Shown: positions 26,788-34,763 of the stretch, piece by piece
Layout: each line of letters opens with the position of its first letter
Numbering within the stretch: position 1 is the first letter of the stretch
DNA from: Prolixibacteraceae bacterium UBA6162
GTDB taxonomy: Bacteria > Bacteroidota > Bacteroidia > Bacteroidales > Prolixibacteraceae
Reading direction: 5' to 3'
NCBI GenBank assembly: GCA_002428215.1
Contig: DIUI01000114.1
Coordinates: forward strand, 1 to 36,049
DNA: 36,049 bases
Notes under the pieces: generated by a model
What the model was told of the DNA's origin: nothing
Database searches by the model: none
The model's input: only the letters and a program-made list of their open reading frames with translations
Translations under genes and position numbers: made by a program

Positions 26788-27882
26788 TCAGTTATCGGCA
26801 TCCATAATTTCAGTCTGCATTCTGACCGAGTCTTCATGAATAAGTTGAAACAAAATCTGGGTAAAGGTTTTGTTAAGATTGAGTTTCTGAGCAAGCCCAA
26901 CGCGGTCTTCCATTAACTGTGCCCAGCGATTGATTTGAAGGGCAGTTACGTTGTGCTCCTTTTTGTAGCGCCCAATCTCACGTACAATATCCATTCGGGA
27001 AGATAGCACTTCCAGAAGCTCCCTGTCCATGGCATCGATGCGGTTTCGGAGTACCTCGAGTTGATTCTCAAAAAGTGGATTGTTGGCGTGTTCATGCCGG
27101 ATAATCAGTCGGTCGAGCAGTGTTGACAAATCGTCCGGAGTAAGCTGTTGCTCCTTATCGCTCAGTGCACATGAGGGATCGATGTGCGATTCCAGCATCA
27201 ACCCGTCGAGCCCCATATCGAATGCTTTCTGCGATACTTCAAAAAGATATTCCCGTTTACCTGCAATGTGGCTTGGATCACAAATAATGGGTACCTCTGG
27301 CATCATTCGCCGAAGCTCAATAACAGTTTTCCAATTGGGGTAGTTTCGGTATTTGGTTTCTCGGAAGGGTGTAAATCCGCGATGTATAGCCACAATATTG
27401 CTAATTCCGGCCTGATAGATACGCTCTATTGCCCCCATCCAGAGTTGCACATCGGGGTTAACCGGATTTTTGATCATCACCACCGCATCGGTTCCTCTTA
27501 CAACTTCAGCAATTTCCTGAACTACAAAGGGGCTGGTAGTTGACCGGGCACCAATCCACACAACATCGAGGCCGGCTTTAAGGGCTTCTTCAGTATGTTG
27601 GGCATTGGCCACCTCTGTCCCCACAGGCAGTCCAGTCTCCTCTCTCACTTTTTTAAGCCACTGTAGGCCTATTGACCCCACTCCCTCGAATGATCCGGGC
27701 CGTGTTCTGGGCTTCCATACTCCTCCGCGAAAGATAAAAACCCTGGGATCTTTGGCAAGCAGACGGGCGGTAGCCAGCGCCTGCTCTTCGCTTTCAAGGC
27801 TACAGGGACCCGAAATAAGCAACGGGTTATTGAGTTTGGGCAACCAGGACTTAATTGCCTTAATGTTTAATCCTTTTTCCAT
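26788..27882 (-). CDS. Bifunctional DAHP synthase / chorismate mutase
   Basis: The 364-residue enzyme joins two steps of aromatic amino acid synthesis. The N-terminal 3-deoxy-D-arabino-heptulosonate 7-phosphate synthase (about residues 15-260) has LLISGPCSLESEEQALATARLL, FRGGVWKPRTRPGSFEGVG, VGTEVANAQH, IKNPVNPDVQLWMGA and IICDPSHIAGKREYL, with the metal-binding Cys, His, Glu and Asp types of the KDO8PS-like class. The C-terminal AroQ chorismate mutase (about 275-360) has LRNRIDAMDRELLEVLSSRMDIVREIGRYKKEHNV. I chose the ATG at 27882, which sits one base after the tyrA stop (TAG-T-ATG). The earlier ATG at 27918 overlaps tyrA and adds 12 residues unlike the family. Fusion with chorismate mutase usually gives feedback control by prephenate or chorismate. 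Confidence 0.94.
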   Translation of the reverse strand: MEKGLNIKAIKSWLPKLNNPLLISGPCSLESEEQALATARLLAKDPRVFIFRGGVWKPRTRPGSFEGVGSIGLQWLKKVREETGLPVGTEVANAQHTEEALKAGLDVVWIGARSTTSPFVVQEIAEVVRGTDAVVMIKNPVNPDVQLWMGAIERIYQAGISNIVAIHRGFTPFRETKYRNYPNWKTVIELRRMMPEVPIICDPSHIAGKREYLFEVSQKAFDMGLDGLMLESHIDPSCALSDKEQQLTPDDLSTLLDRLIIRHEHANNPLFENQLEVLRNRIDAMDRELLEVLSSRMDIVREIGRYKKEHNVTALQINRWAQLMEDRVGLAQKLNLNKTFTQILFQLIHEDSVRMQTEIMDADN

Positions 27883-27883
27883 A

Positions 27884-28780
27884 CTATTTGGTGTAAAATT
27901 TAATAATTCTTTCTTCATTTTTTCGCAACTGAGACTTCTGTTTTTCGAGGATCCCCCTAATCTGATTTGCGTTGGTAATCAGCGCACCAATCTCACTGCT
28001 ATTTTTGCTGGCCACCGCATCGCGAAATTTTTCGAGATGACGGATATATACGTTGAGCGACTCAACCAGGTAGTCGCTGTTCTGTTCAAAAATAGGTTGC
28101 CACATGGTTACCGAACTTTTTGCCAGCCTGACGGTAGAATTGAAGCCTCCACTTGCCAGATCAAAGATAATGCTACGGTCGGTTTTGTCGAGAACGGCAT
28201 TGGCAAGGGCAAATGCCACGGCATGCGGCAGATGCGATACGTAAGCTGTTGAGTGGTCCTGTTCGTCGGAAGACATATAGGCGATGTTCATTCCAAGAGC
28301 CTGAAACATTTTTTCAACCAGCGCAAGATGCTGTGGAGCACTCTGTTCCTGGTCGCATATAATGGCAATTTTATCCTGAAACAGGTGATCAATGGCAGCA
28401 GAAGGGCCTGAGTTTTCAGTTCCCGCCATGGGATGTGCCGGCACATAATTTCGGCGTCGGGGATGATTTGCAACAGAAGCAACAAGCTCCCGTTTCGCAG
28501 AGCCCATATCGGTAACTGTAGTGTGTTGACCAATCCCATCAAGAATTTGAGGAAGAAGTTGTATGGCGATATCCATCGGAGTGGAAAGTACTACCAGATC
28601 GGCCTGGGCAATTGCCTTTGGCAACTCCTCACAGCCATCAGCGATACCCAGTCGAACAGCATCGTCGGCATGATCCGGATTGGTTTCAACCCCCACAACT
28701 GCGGTTGCGAAACCACTGCTCCGCAAATCTCTGGCTATTGAGCCTCCTATCAAACCGAGTCCGATTATGGTAACCTTCAT
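27884..28780 (-). CDS. tyrA: Prephenate dehydrogenase
   Basis: The 298-residue NAD(P)-dependent enzyme converts prephenate to 4-hydroxyphenylpyruvate, the committed step to tyrosine. The Rossmann motif GLGLIGGSIARDL is at residues 7-19. Then come VVLSTPMD, the conserved TDMGSAKRELV and HPMAGTENSGPSAA (the prephenate-binding region), and STAYVSHLPHAVAFALA with FDLASGGFNSTVRLA in the helical dimerisation domain. There is no C-terminal ACT domain and no chorismate mutase fusion; the mutase is on the next gene. It is the first structural gene of the aromatic operon and lies immediately behind the leader-peptide attenuator (28799-28959). Translation of the next gene is probably coupled, since their stop and start codons are one base apart. 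Confidence 0.95.
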   Translation of the reverse strand: MKVTIIGLGLIGGSIARDLRSSGFATAVVGVETNPDHADDAVRLGIADGCEELPKAIAQADLVVLSTPMDIAIQLLPQILDGIGQHTTVTDMGSAKRELVASVANHPRRRNYVPAHPMAGTENSGPSAAIDHLFQDKIAIICDQEQSAPQHLALVEKMFQALGMNIAYMSSDEQDHSTAYVSHLPHAVAFALANAVLDKTDRSIIFDLASGGFNSTVRLAKSSVTMWQPIFEQNSDYLVESLNVYIRHLEKFRDAVASKNSSEIGALITNANQIRGILEKQKSQLRKNEERIIKFYTK

Positions 28781-28798
28781 ACATTTATCTTTAACAAC

Positions 28799-28823
28799 AA
28801 AAAAGTCCCGGGAGTTCCGGGAC
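28799..28823 (-). terminator. Attenuator terminator of the tyrA operon
   Basis: On the minus strand GTCCCGG, loop AACTC, CCGGGAC (28805-28823) is followed directly by six T (28799-28804) before the tyrA start at 28780. A 7-bp all-GC-rich stem plus U tract inside the 5' leader is a strong intrinsic terminator. Its position upstream of the first gene marks it as an attenuator rather than an end-of-gene terminator. Confidence 0.88.
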
Positions 28824-28876
28824 CTATTTGTCTTATATCTTAAACAGCATACAACAACTCAACGTGCGGTCCCGGA
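28816..28876 (-). promoter_or_regulatory. Antiterminator pairing (regions 2 and 3) of the attenuator
   Basis: The minus-strand segment TCCGGGACC, at the 3' end of the leader reading frame (plus-strand 28868-28876), is perfectly complementary over 9 bases to GGTCCCGGA (28816-28824), which contains the 5' arm of the terminator. The two pairings are mutually exclusive. A ribosome stalled upstream on the aromatic codons leaves region 2 free and favours read-through. A ribosome reaching the stop at 28859-28861 covers region 2 and lets the terminator form. Confidence 0.82.
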
Positions 28877-28933
28877 TTTTGAGCCGAAATAATACAACCA
28901 GAAATAAAAATTATTGTATGCAACACCTTTCAT
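28859..28933 (-). CDS. Aromatic amino acid leader peptide (24 aa)
   Basis: A 24-codon reading frame from ATG (28931-28933) to TGA (28859-28861). It contains the run FYFWLYYF at residues 9-16 and another Tyr at residue 6, so 8 of 24 residues are Phe, Tyr or Trp. This is far above chance and matches the products of the operon behind it (prephenate dehydrogenase, DAHP synthase/chorismate mutase). The last codons contain the antiterminator segment, exactly where a ribosome finishing the peptide would mask it. There are 34 bases between its stop and the terminator stem. It is too short for ordinary gene finders. Sensing all three aromatic amino acids at once fits control of the shared first step of the pathway. 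I know of no gene name for it. Confidence 0.88.
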   Translation of the reverse strand: MKGVAYNNFYFWLYYFGSKSGTAR

Positions 28934-28951
28934 ACTGTGTCAATTTGTTCG

Positions 28952-28959
28952 CAAATATA
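28952..28959 (-). promoter_or_regulatory. -7 box TATATTTG of the tyrA leader
   Basis: Perfect TAnnTTTG match on the minus strand. Transcription would start about 6 bases downstream (near 28946), giving a leader of roughly a dozen bases before the leader peptide ATG at 28933. A clear -33 TTG at 19-21 bases is not seen. Confidence 0.55.
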
Positions 28960-29034
28960 GAGCATAATTGATTAATTGTACTTTGAAGCGAGAAAAAAAA
29001 TCTATTTTTTAATTTTCGACCCTTATTTTTAAAT

Positions 29035-31533
29035 TCACTGGTGTTTGACGAGTTTACTTCGCATGAGCAGTGCCTCATCGGCAATTAAGGTAGCCACATA
29101 AACGCCTTGGGTCATATCCGGAAGCTGCAGGGTTATTTCAGAGCCAGTCAAGACGTTTGGCAAAACAGCCACATGAACCAGTCGGCCGGCAATATCATGC
29201 ACCAACAACTGCATGCGCGATACCGGGTTTTTTAAACCCGAAAAGGAGATTGTGAGCTGCTCTTTAAAGGGATTGGGGTAAATACGAACATCTGCAACCG
29301 GAAGATCGATACCAGGAACGCTGGTGGGTGGATCATACTGTATGGCAAGGTTGTCGATGGCCCAGCCCCAGCCATTGGCATAAGGATCTGAGAAAAGCCT
29401 GAACCTTACCAGAATGGTATCGCCAGCCTTAAAATGGCCATTTTCGGTAAGCACTATTTCACGGTTAACGAATAGCTCCTTGGTACCATTTGCTCTGGAG
29501 TTGTTCCCTACAATATTTGAATTGTATGCAGTTAACCACACTTGTTTGGCTCTCGAATCGTAACCATCTATAACAGGATGCCAATTGTTCCCTAAGTCGC
29601 GACTCCCTTCCACGATTACATAATCCCAAAATTCATCGTCTCCAAAAGAGGTTCCCGGCTCACCCGGTTCAACCAAAACTACTTCATCAAAGCTAACTAT
29701 CCCACCATCCTTAACCACTATAGGATATCGAAGCATGGAAATCAAATCATAGGAGAGATCATTGACCTCAGGGCTGGGGTATGGATTAGGAGAATGAAGG
29801 GCTTCAGAATCAAAATTATCTGCCCGCTTAATATCGAAATCGCCCAATATAAAGTCGCTTTTGGCCCCCGTAAAACTGGTGCGGTATGAGGCTACCGGAT
29901 CAAAAATCTGTTCAATAACTACATCAAAGGTGCCTTCCTGTGGCAAACGCGCTAAATTGCGGTTCGAAGAGGCATCTACTGCAAATATTGCATAAGAGAT
30001 TATGCCGCCATCAGCCACAGCACTGGCAGGTATAGTATACACCGTTTCAAACATGTGGTCTCCGGTATGGGTTAAAAACAGAGTGTCGGGAGCGGCCCCT
30101 TTTCTGCCAAATACCACATACACCTGATGGATTCCTATATTGTCGGTTACTTTGGCCGTAATGGGCAGCTGTTTTTCGGTAGTCAGCAAAAAAGTAGTGG
30201 GTTCATGTGCAATCTCCGGCAGAAAATTGTCGGGTCCGAAGTTGAAATAATTATAGACATCAGGAGCTTGAGCAGGCCCGGTAAATTGACGATCCAGTGT
30301 GTCTTGGGCCGAGAAGTAATAAAGCATTGTACCCGGCGATCCAATGGAAGGCACTGACGCTCGAAACAACCGGTCGGCAGCATTGTATTGCATAAGCAAT
30401 GAATCGGTCTTTTCATTGAACTCACTTAATGAATAGTGCAGAAAAACCGAGGTAGTATCCAGTCCGGTGTCGGAGTTAATGCCAAGTACAAAGTCGTATG
30501 GAGCATCAATCTTTTCGGTATCAACAAGAGGTTCGTGCCTGAAATAGAGATGTTTCCAGCCCAAATCCATAAGAATTCCCTTGGTGATGGGCCCGGGATT
30601 ATGTATGGCCTCACCTTTTCCCGCAGCATGCGTCATAAGTGCATTGGGATTGCCAAACGGAAACGAAAAGTCGTTCAGGTGATAGATACTGGAGCCGGAA
30701 TTAAAGGTAGTTGGCGCATAAAGCCTGGGGCGCTGATCGCTATGGCTTTTTATAGCCAGGGGACTTGCATGATAGAGTTGATTTGAAATCAGAGCATCAT
30801 ACAATTCGCCTGATGGATTGCCATAAACGCTTGTATTGACTAAGTGATTCTGCTGAAAATCCTGAATGAAAGCATCAAAAATCGAAGCATGTCGATTGCT
30901 GGTTATGGTGCGACCCAACTTATTTTGAATGTCGGCTGTAAACAGACCCGTAAAACCCAATCCGTGGGCAATTTCATGTAAAACGGTTGAGACAAAATCG
31001 TATTTATCGGTAGGCGTTTGGCCGTCGGTGCCAAAATACCAGGCAATGGTCGAATTAAACCTGGCCGTCATATCGGGGCTATTGGGTCCCGAAATTGCCT
31101 GCTCCTGAAGCTTCTCGGCCAGTGCTACAGGGTAATAAGTGTTGCGCAAAGGCGCATTGGTAAAGTTCAGGTAAAAATTTCCGGGAGAGCAGCTTCCAAG
31201 GGTAGTAGACTGAAGAATTAACCATTGTGCTTCGATATAAATGGGCACCGACGAAGAGATTAGCGAAGCCCAAATACTCACCGCATATTCAAATGCAGGT
31301 TTGATGCTATCAGGAAAATTAATATAGTTGATAACAAATTTGGTTTCAGAACCACCTGACTTCAGGCGATGGGTAAATTCAGGAGGCGGTGGAATGAATA
31401 TTTTATTAACGGTTTCAGAAGCATAACACTCTATGGATTCTGCCTGGACCGGCATCTTTTTCCACAACTCCTGCGCTTGGCCGTTCAGTCCAAAAAACGA
31501 AAAAAGGACAAGCAAAATGTATAATTTAACCAT
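29035..31533 (-). CDS. T9SS-sorted metalloprotease-like protein
   Basis: The 832-residue secreted protein starts at the ATG at 31533 (MVKLYILLVLFSFFGLNGQAQ signal peptide). The open frame goes on to 31644 but without signal features and into the cardiolipin synthase gene. A zincin-like domain covers about residues 50-350, with the zinc motif HEIAHGLGF (186-194) and a later PNALMTHAAGKGEAIHNPGP...MDLGW segment that may hold the third ligand and Met turn. A middle beta-rich part may contain Ig-like or CUB-like modules. The C-terminus carries a type A T9SS sorting domain (VRIYPNPFKEQLTISF..., ending in KLVKHQ), so it is exported through the outer membrane and anchored or released. Substrate unknown. 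It is probably an extracellular peptidase. Confidence 0.88.
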   Translation of the reverse strand: MVKLYILLVLFSFFGLNGQAQELWKKMPVQAESIECYASETVNKIFIPPPPEFTHRLKSGGSETKFVINYINFPDSIKPAFEYAVSIWASLISSSVPIYIEAQWLILQSTTLGSCSPGNFYLNFTNAPLRNTYYPVALAEKLQEQAISGPNSPDMTARFNSTIAWYFGTDGQTPTDKYDFVSTVLHEIAHGLGFTGLFTADIQNKLGRTITSNRHASIFDAFIQDFQQNHLVNTSVYGNPSGELYDALISNQLYHASPLAIKSHSDQRPRLYAPTTFNSGSSIYHLNDFSFPFGNPNALMTHAAGKGEAIHNPGPITKGILMDLGWKHLYFRHEPLVDTEKIDAPYDFVLGINSDTGLDTTSVFLHYSLSEFNEKTDSLLMQYNAADRLFRASVPSIGSPGTMLYYFSAQDTLDRQFTGPAQAPDVYNYFNFGPDNFLPEIAHEPTTFLLTTEKQLPITAKVTDNIGIHQVYVVFGRKGAAPDTLFLTHTGDHMFETVYTIPASAVADGGIISYAIFAVDASSNRNLARLPQEGTFDVVIEQIFDPVASYRTSFTGAKSDFILGDFDIKRADNFDSEALHSPNPYPSPEVNDLSYDLISMLRYPIVVKDGGIVSFDEVVLVEPGEPGTSFGDDEFWDYVIVEGSRDLGNNWHPVIDGYDSRAKQVWLTAYNSNIVGNNSRANGTKELFVNREIVLTENGHFKAGDTILVRFRLFSDPYANGWGWAIDNLAIQYDPPTSVPGIDLPVADVRIYPNPFKEQLTISFSGLKNPVSRMQLLVHDIAGRLVHVAVLPNVLTGSEITLQLPDMTQGVYVATLIADEALLMRSKLVKHQ

Positions 31534-31606
31534 ATAAAAAGATCTTTTTGTGTTGAACCATGCGGCAAATTCAGACGGCAGGTAATCGTCAAAATAAACA
31601 ATAAAA

Positions 31607-33073
31607 TCAATACAAAGGACTAACCAGGTAGGCAAATGATTCACGCGTTTTGCTATACCAAGATCGTTTTCGCCACTGGGAAAGAATTACCTCACGGCTG
31701 TTGCGCAGGTCGACCCGAAAGTATTTGAGCAATTCGGTGGCCACTTTTTCATCGTAAATAAAGGCGTTAACTTCAAAATTGGTTTCGAGGCTTCTGAAGT
31801 CAAGATTTGCAGATCCGATAGAGGCAAAAAAGCCATCGACCAGCAATAACTTGGTGTGAATAAACCCCTTCTGATATAAAAAAATGCGTATTCCTGCCTC
31901 CAGTAACTCTTCGATATAGGAGAAAGAACACCATTTGGGCATTTTTGCGTCTGAGCGTTCAGGAATAATGATTCTGACATCAATGCCTCCCAATGCAGCA
32001 GTCTTCAGCGCCGTTACAATCGAAGGAGGAGGCATTAAATAAGGCGTAACAATATAAACCTCTTTCCGGGCTCCGGCAATGGCCGTAAAATAGGCCTGAC
32101 CTATACTGTCCCAGTCGGAATCCGGACCGCTGGCACTAATTTGAACAGGAACCCCTGGAAGATCAGTTAAAGGCCTAAAAAATTTATCGCCCGAAAGATT
32201 CTCTCCGGTCATAAAATACCAATCGGCAGCGAACACTGTTTGCAGCGCCGCAACAGCATCTCCCTTGAGCTGCAGATGGGTGTCGCGCCATTCACCAAGT
32301 TTGGGATTACCCTTAACGTATCTGTCGGCCATGTTGATACCCCCGGTAAATCCAATTTCACCATCCACCACCACAATCTTTCGGTGGTTGCGGTAATTCA
32401 CTTTCCAGGTTAACCGGGGATAGCGAACCTCCATAAACGAGACAAACCTTACACCTACAGCCTTGAGTTCACTTATGTAGTTGTTGCTTAGGCTCCAGCT
32501 ACCCACATCGTCAACAATAACCCGAACCTCTACACCCTCATTTCGTTTTTGAATCAACAGCGCCTTTAATGCACACCCAACCTCATCATTGTCGATTATA
32601 TAGTATTCAAGATGAATGTGGTGCCGGGCTTTGGCAATGGCGCCAAAAATAGCCTGCAGTGTCTTTTTTCCATTGTTTAAAATCTTAACAGAGTTACCGG
32701 TTGTGAGAATTGCCTGTGAGTTATTGAGGAGCAATCCGATAATTTTTTTAAAATTTCCAACCCCTTCCGAAAGCTGAAGCTCCTGCTTGTTAAAACTTCG
32801 AAGCTGCCTGGTGGTAAGACTTCTGAACCGGCCCAAGGCTTTTATTCCTCTTCTCGAATAGAGCTTTTGCTTGCGGTACTCCTGTCCAAAAAATAAATAA
32901 AAGATCAGCCCCAGAATAGGAAGCATTACCAAAACAAGAATCCATGCAGCTGTTTTAAAAGGCGATCGCTTTTCATAAACAATGATTACGGCAATAGAGA
33001 TACTGGTTATTAAGAAAATAACCGAAACTATTCCCACCAGACTGGGTTGCTGAAAGCTCCAATCGATTCCCAT
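31607..33073 (-). CDS. cls: Cardiolipin synthase (phospholipase D family)
   Basis: The 488-residue membrane enzyme condenses two phosphatidylglycerol molecules into cardiolipin and glycerol. Two N-terminal transmembrane helices are visible (VGIVSVIFLITSISIAVIIV and AAWILVLVMLPILGLIFYLFF). Two HKD phosphodiesterase motifs follow: NHRKIVVVDGEIGFTGGIN (first PLD domain, around residue 235) and HTKLLLVDGFFASIGSANLD (second, around residue 415). Length is typical of the ClsA type. The downstream T9SS protein gene is on the same strand and its extended open frame overlaps this gene, but the chosen start leaves a 73-base gap. It diverges from the DUF6146-like gene. Confidence 0.95.
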   Translation of the reverse strand: MGIDWSFQQPSLVGIVSVIFLITSISIAVIIVYEKRSPFKTAAWILVLVMLPILGLIFYLFFGQEYRKQKLYSRRGIKALGRFRSLTTRQLRSFNKQELQLSEGVGNFKKIIGLLLNNSQAILTTGNSVKILNNGKKTLQAIFGAIAKARHHIHLEYYIIDNDEVGCALKALLIQKRNEGVEVRVIVDDVGSWSLSNNYISELKAVGVRFVSFMEVRYPRLTWKVNYRNHRKIVVVDGEIGFTGGINMADRYVKGNPKLGEWRDTHLQLKGDAVAALQTVFAADWYFMTGENLSGDKFFRPLTDLPGVPVQISASGPDSDWDSIGQAYFTAIAGARKEVYIVTPYLMPPPSIVTALKTAALGGIDVRIIIPERSDAKMPKWCSFSYIEELLEAGIRIFLYQKGFIHTKLLLVDGFFASIGSANLDFRSLETNFEVNAFIYDEKVATELLKYFRVDLRNSREVILSQWRKRSWYSKTRESFAYLVSPLY

Positions 33074-33245
33074 AAAATTGATTCTGCAATCGTAAAATTA
33101 TAAATTCCTGCAGGCCGATAGCCCAAAAACACTTAAATATAACCTAATTGCACTAATTTGCGTATAAATCTTCGTCTCCAGCGTTGCTGAGAAGTGACCT
33201 TTCAATCATTCAAATCAACAATGTTATTGGGTAAACGAAATAAAT

Positions 33246-33695
33246 ATGTATGACAATATTCTTCGAAACAGATACCGTGTTGGGTTTGTCTTAATTTTAT
33301 GGTCCCTTATCCTTTTTTCGTCGTGTATACTTAAGCGACCTTTAACTGGTGTTGCTCTTGAAGACAAACCGGTACCAGAGAGTGATTCCACTGCCTATGA
33401 AATCATAGTTCTTGATCCGGGTTTCGAGGGTTGGTACCTGTCACACAGCAAACCAATTCATTACCACTCTCAGTCCTGGCTGGAATTTCAAAACAGGCAA
33501 TATGTAGCTGCCTGGAATGCAAGGGTTGGAGGAGGAGTTAATTCCCGGTTTTTCGTAAACACGATTGATTACCAACATAATCTGGATTACGGTCTAGAGG
33601 TTAACCATCGGCTTTTCTATTATTTTCAGTATGTAGAAGTAAAACTTGGGATTCCGATCCTTTCAGCCAGACGCCCCTCGCAATTCATTCGTTAA
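33246..33695 (+). CDS. DUF6146-like small lipoprotein
   Basis: The 149-residue protein has an N-terminal hydrophobic segment ending in a lipobox-like SSC (VGFVLILWSLILFSSCIL, cysteine about residue 27). The conserved body includes YEIIVLDPGFEGWYL, QYVAAWNARV, FVNTIDYQHNLDYGLEVNHRLFYYFQYVEVKLGIP. I recognise this as the pattern of the Bacteroidota DUF6146 family, whose function is unknown. It converges on ribD with an 11-base overlap of the coding ends (33685-33695). An envelope location is inferred from the signal. The family assignment is from memory and moderately sure. Confidence 0.72.
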   Translation: MYDNILRNRYRVGFVLILWSLILFSSCILKRPLTGVALEDKPVPESDSTAYEIIVLDPGFEGWYLSHSKPIHYHSQSWLEFQNRQYVAAWNARVGGGVNSRFFVNTIDYQHNLDYGLEVNHRLFYYFQYVEVKLGIPILSARRPSQFIR

Positions 33696-34740
33696 CTGCA
33701 GGATTCACATATTTTTCAAACAATGTCCCGTCATAATCGTCGCGTTGTATGAGGCTTCCTGCCAGCTTTGGCGCAGGAATTCCCCGGCCAAAGTGCATGT
33801 TTCCGGTATAAATATGGGCCTCATCCCATAAATTCGCCTCAATAAATGAATTCAGGGTATAACTTCCCCCCTCAACAATGAGCGATAAAATTTCTCTTTG
33901 GTACAACTCGTTTAACATCTGCACCGGAAGATTTTCTTCGAATTGGAGGGTAACATATTCAAGGTTTAAATGATTTTTACGGCTTTGCTCTGTGAAGACA
34001 ATGGTAGGCACCGATTGATCGAAAAGCGAAAGGTGCTTCGGAAGGGTTAGCTTTTTATCGATTACCAATCGAAGAGGTGAATTCCCGGGCCAGTTCCTGA
34101 CGGTAAGTCGCGGATTATCAACCAAAGCAGTTGTTGTCCCAACAAGAACAGCCGACTCCCCGGCCCTTAGCCTGTGGACCATATGGCGTGCTGTTTCGCT
34201 GGATATCCAATTCGGCCCGGCACTGTCATTACTATTTCGCTCCCGGTCTATAAAACCATCGGTAGTTTGGGCCCATTTCAAAATTATATAGGGTCGTTTG
34301 TATTGATGAAAAGTCAAAAACCTGCGGTTAAGCCATTTGCACTCTTTTTCCAAAACACCCTCCTCTACGGTTACCCCACCCCGCTGGAGCAGCTCAATAC
34401 CTCGTCCAGAAGCCCCATCGAACGGATCGCGAATTCCAATAACCACATGCGGAATCTTATGGTTCAATATGAGGGATGAACAGGGCGGTGTTTTGCCAAA
34501 ATGGGAACAGGGCTCCAGGGTTACATAAAGCGTACTTTTGGCAAGAAGGGCCGGATCACCTACCGATTCAATCGCATTGACTTCGGCGTGCGGGCCGCCA
34601 AAGGTTTGGTGGTATCCCTCACCTATGATTCGACCCTGATGCACTATAACGCATCCAACCATCGGGTTGGGTGCGGCAGAACCAGAACCTTTCGAAGCCA
34701 GTTCAAGGCACCTTTGCATAAAATGAGCATGGTCGACCAT
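33685..34740 (-). CDS. ribD: Riboflavin biosynthesis deaminase/reductase RibD
   Basis: The 351-residue bifunctional enzyme catalyses two successive riboflavin steps: deamination of 2,5-diamino-6-ribosylamino-4(3H)-pyrimidinone 5'-phosphate, then reduction of the ribosyl side chain with NADPH. The zinc deaminase part shows HAEVNAIE (His51, Glu53) and EPCSHFGKTPPC (Cys78, Cys87). The reductase part (from about residue 145) shows YIILKWAQTTDGFI, SSETARHMVHRLRAGESAVLVGTTTALVDNPRLTVR and LIVEGGSYTLNSFI. I chose the ATG at 34740 because residues upstream of MVDHAHFM in the longer frame have no family match and overlap the prmC start. No FMN riboswitch lies before it; the promoter abuts that of prmC. 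Confidence 0.96.
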   Translation of the reverse strand: MVDHAHFMQRCLELASKGSGSAAPNPMVGCVIVHQGRIIGEGYHQTFGGPHAEVNAIESVGDPALLAKSTLYVTLEPCSHFGKTPPCSSLILNHKIPHVVIGIRDPFDGASGRGIELLQRGGVTVEEGVLEKECKWLNRRFLTFHQYKRPYIILKWAQTTDGFIDRERNSNDSAGPNWISSETARHMVHRLRAGESAVLVGTTTALVDNPRLTVRNWPGNSPLRLVIDKKLTLPKHLSLFDQSVPTIVFTEQSRKNHLNLEYVTLQFEENLPVQMLNELYQREILSLIVEGGSYTLNSFIEANLWDEAHIYTGNMHFGRGIPAPKLAGSLIQRDDYDGTLFEKYVNPAVNE

Positions 34741-34754
34741 TGAATGTAAAAAAG

Positions 34755-34762
34755 TAACTTTG
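34755..34762 (+). promoter_or_regulatory. -7 box TAACTTTG of prmC
   Basis: Perfect TAnnTTTG match 14 bases before the prmC ATG (34777), in the 36-base space between divergent starts. The predicted transcript start gives a very short leader, under 10 bases. No TTG at the usual -33 spacing. Confidence 0.55.
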
Positions 34763-34763
34763 C

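Noticed and set aside
27605..28252. Plus-strand ORF of 215 codons opposite the tyrA and DAHP synthase genes
   Set aside because: It is long but crosses two well-supported genes on the other strand and shows no recognisable domain.
31534..31644. N-terminal extension of the T9SS protein
   Set aside because: A clear signal peptide begins at 31533, and the extension would overlap the cardiolipin synthase gene.
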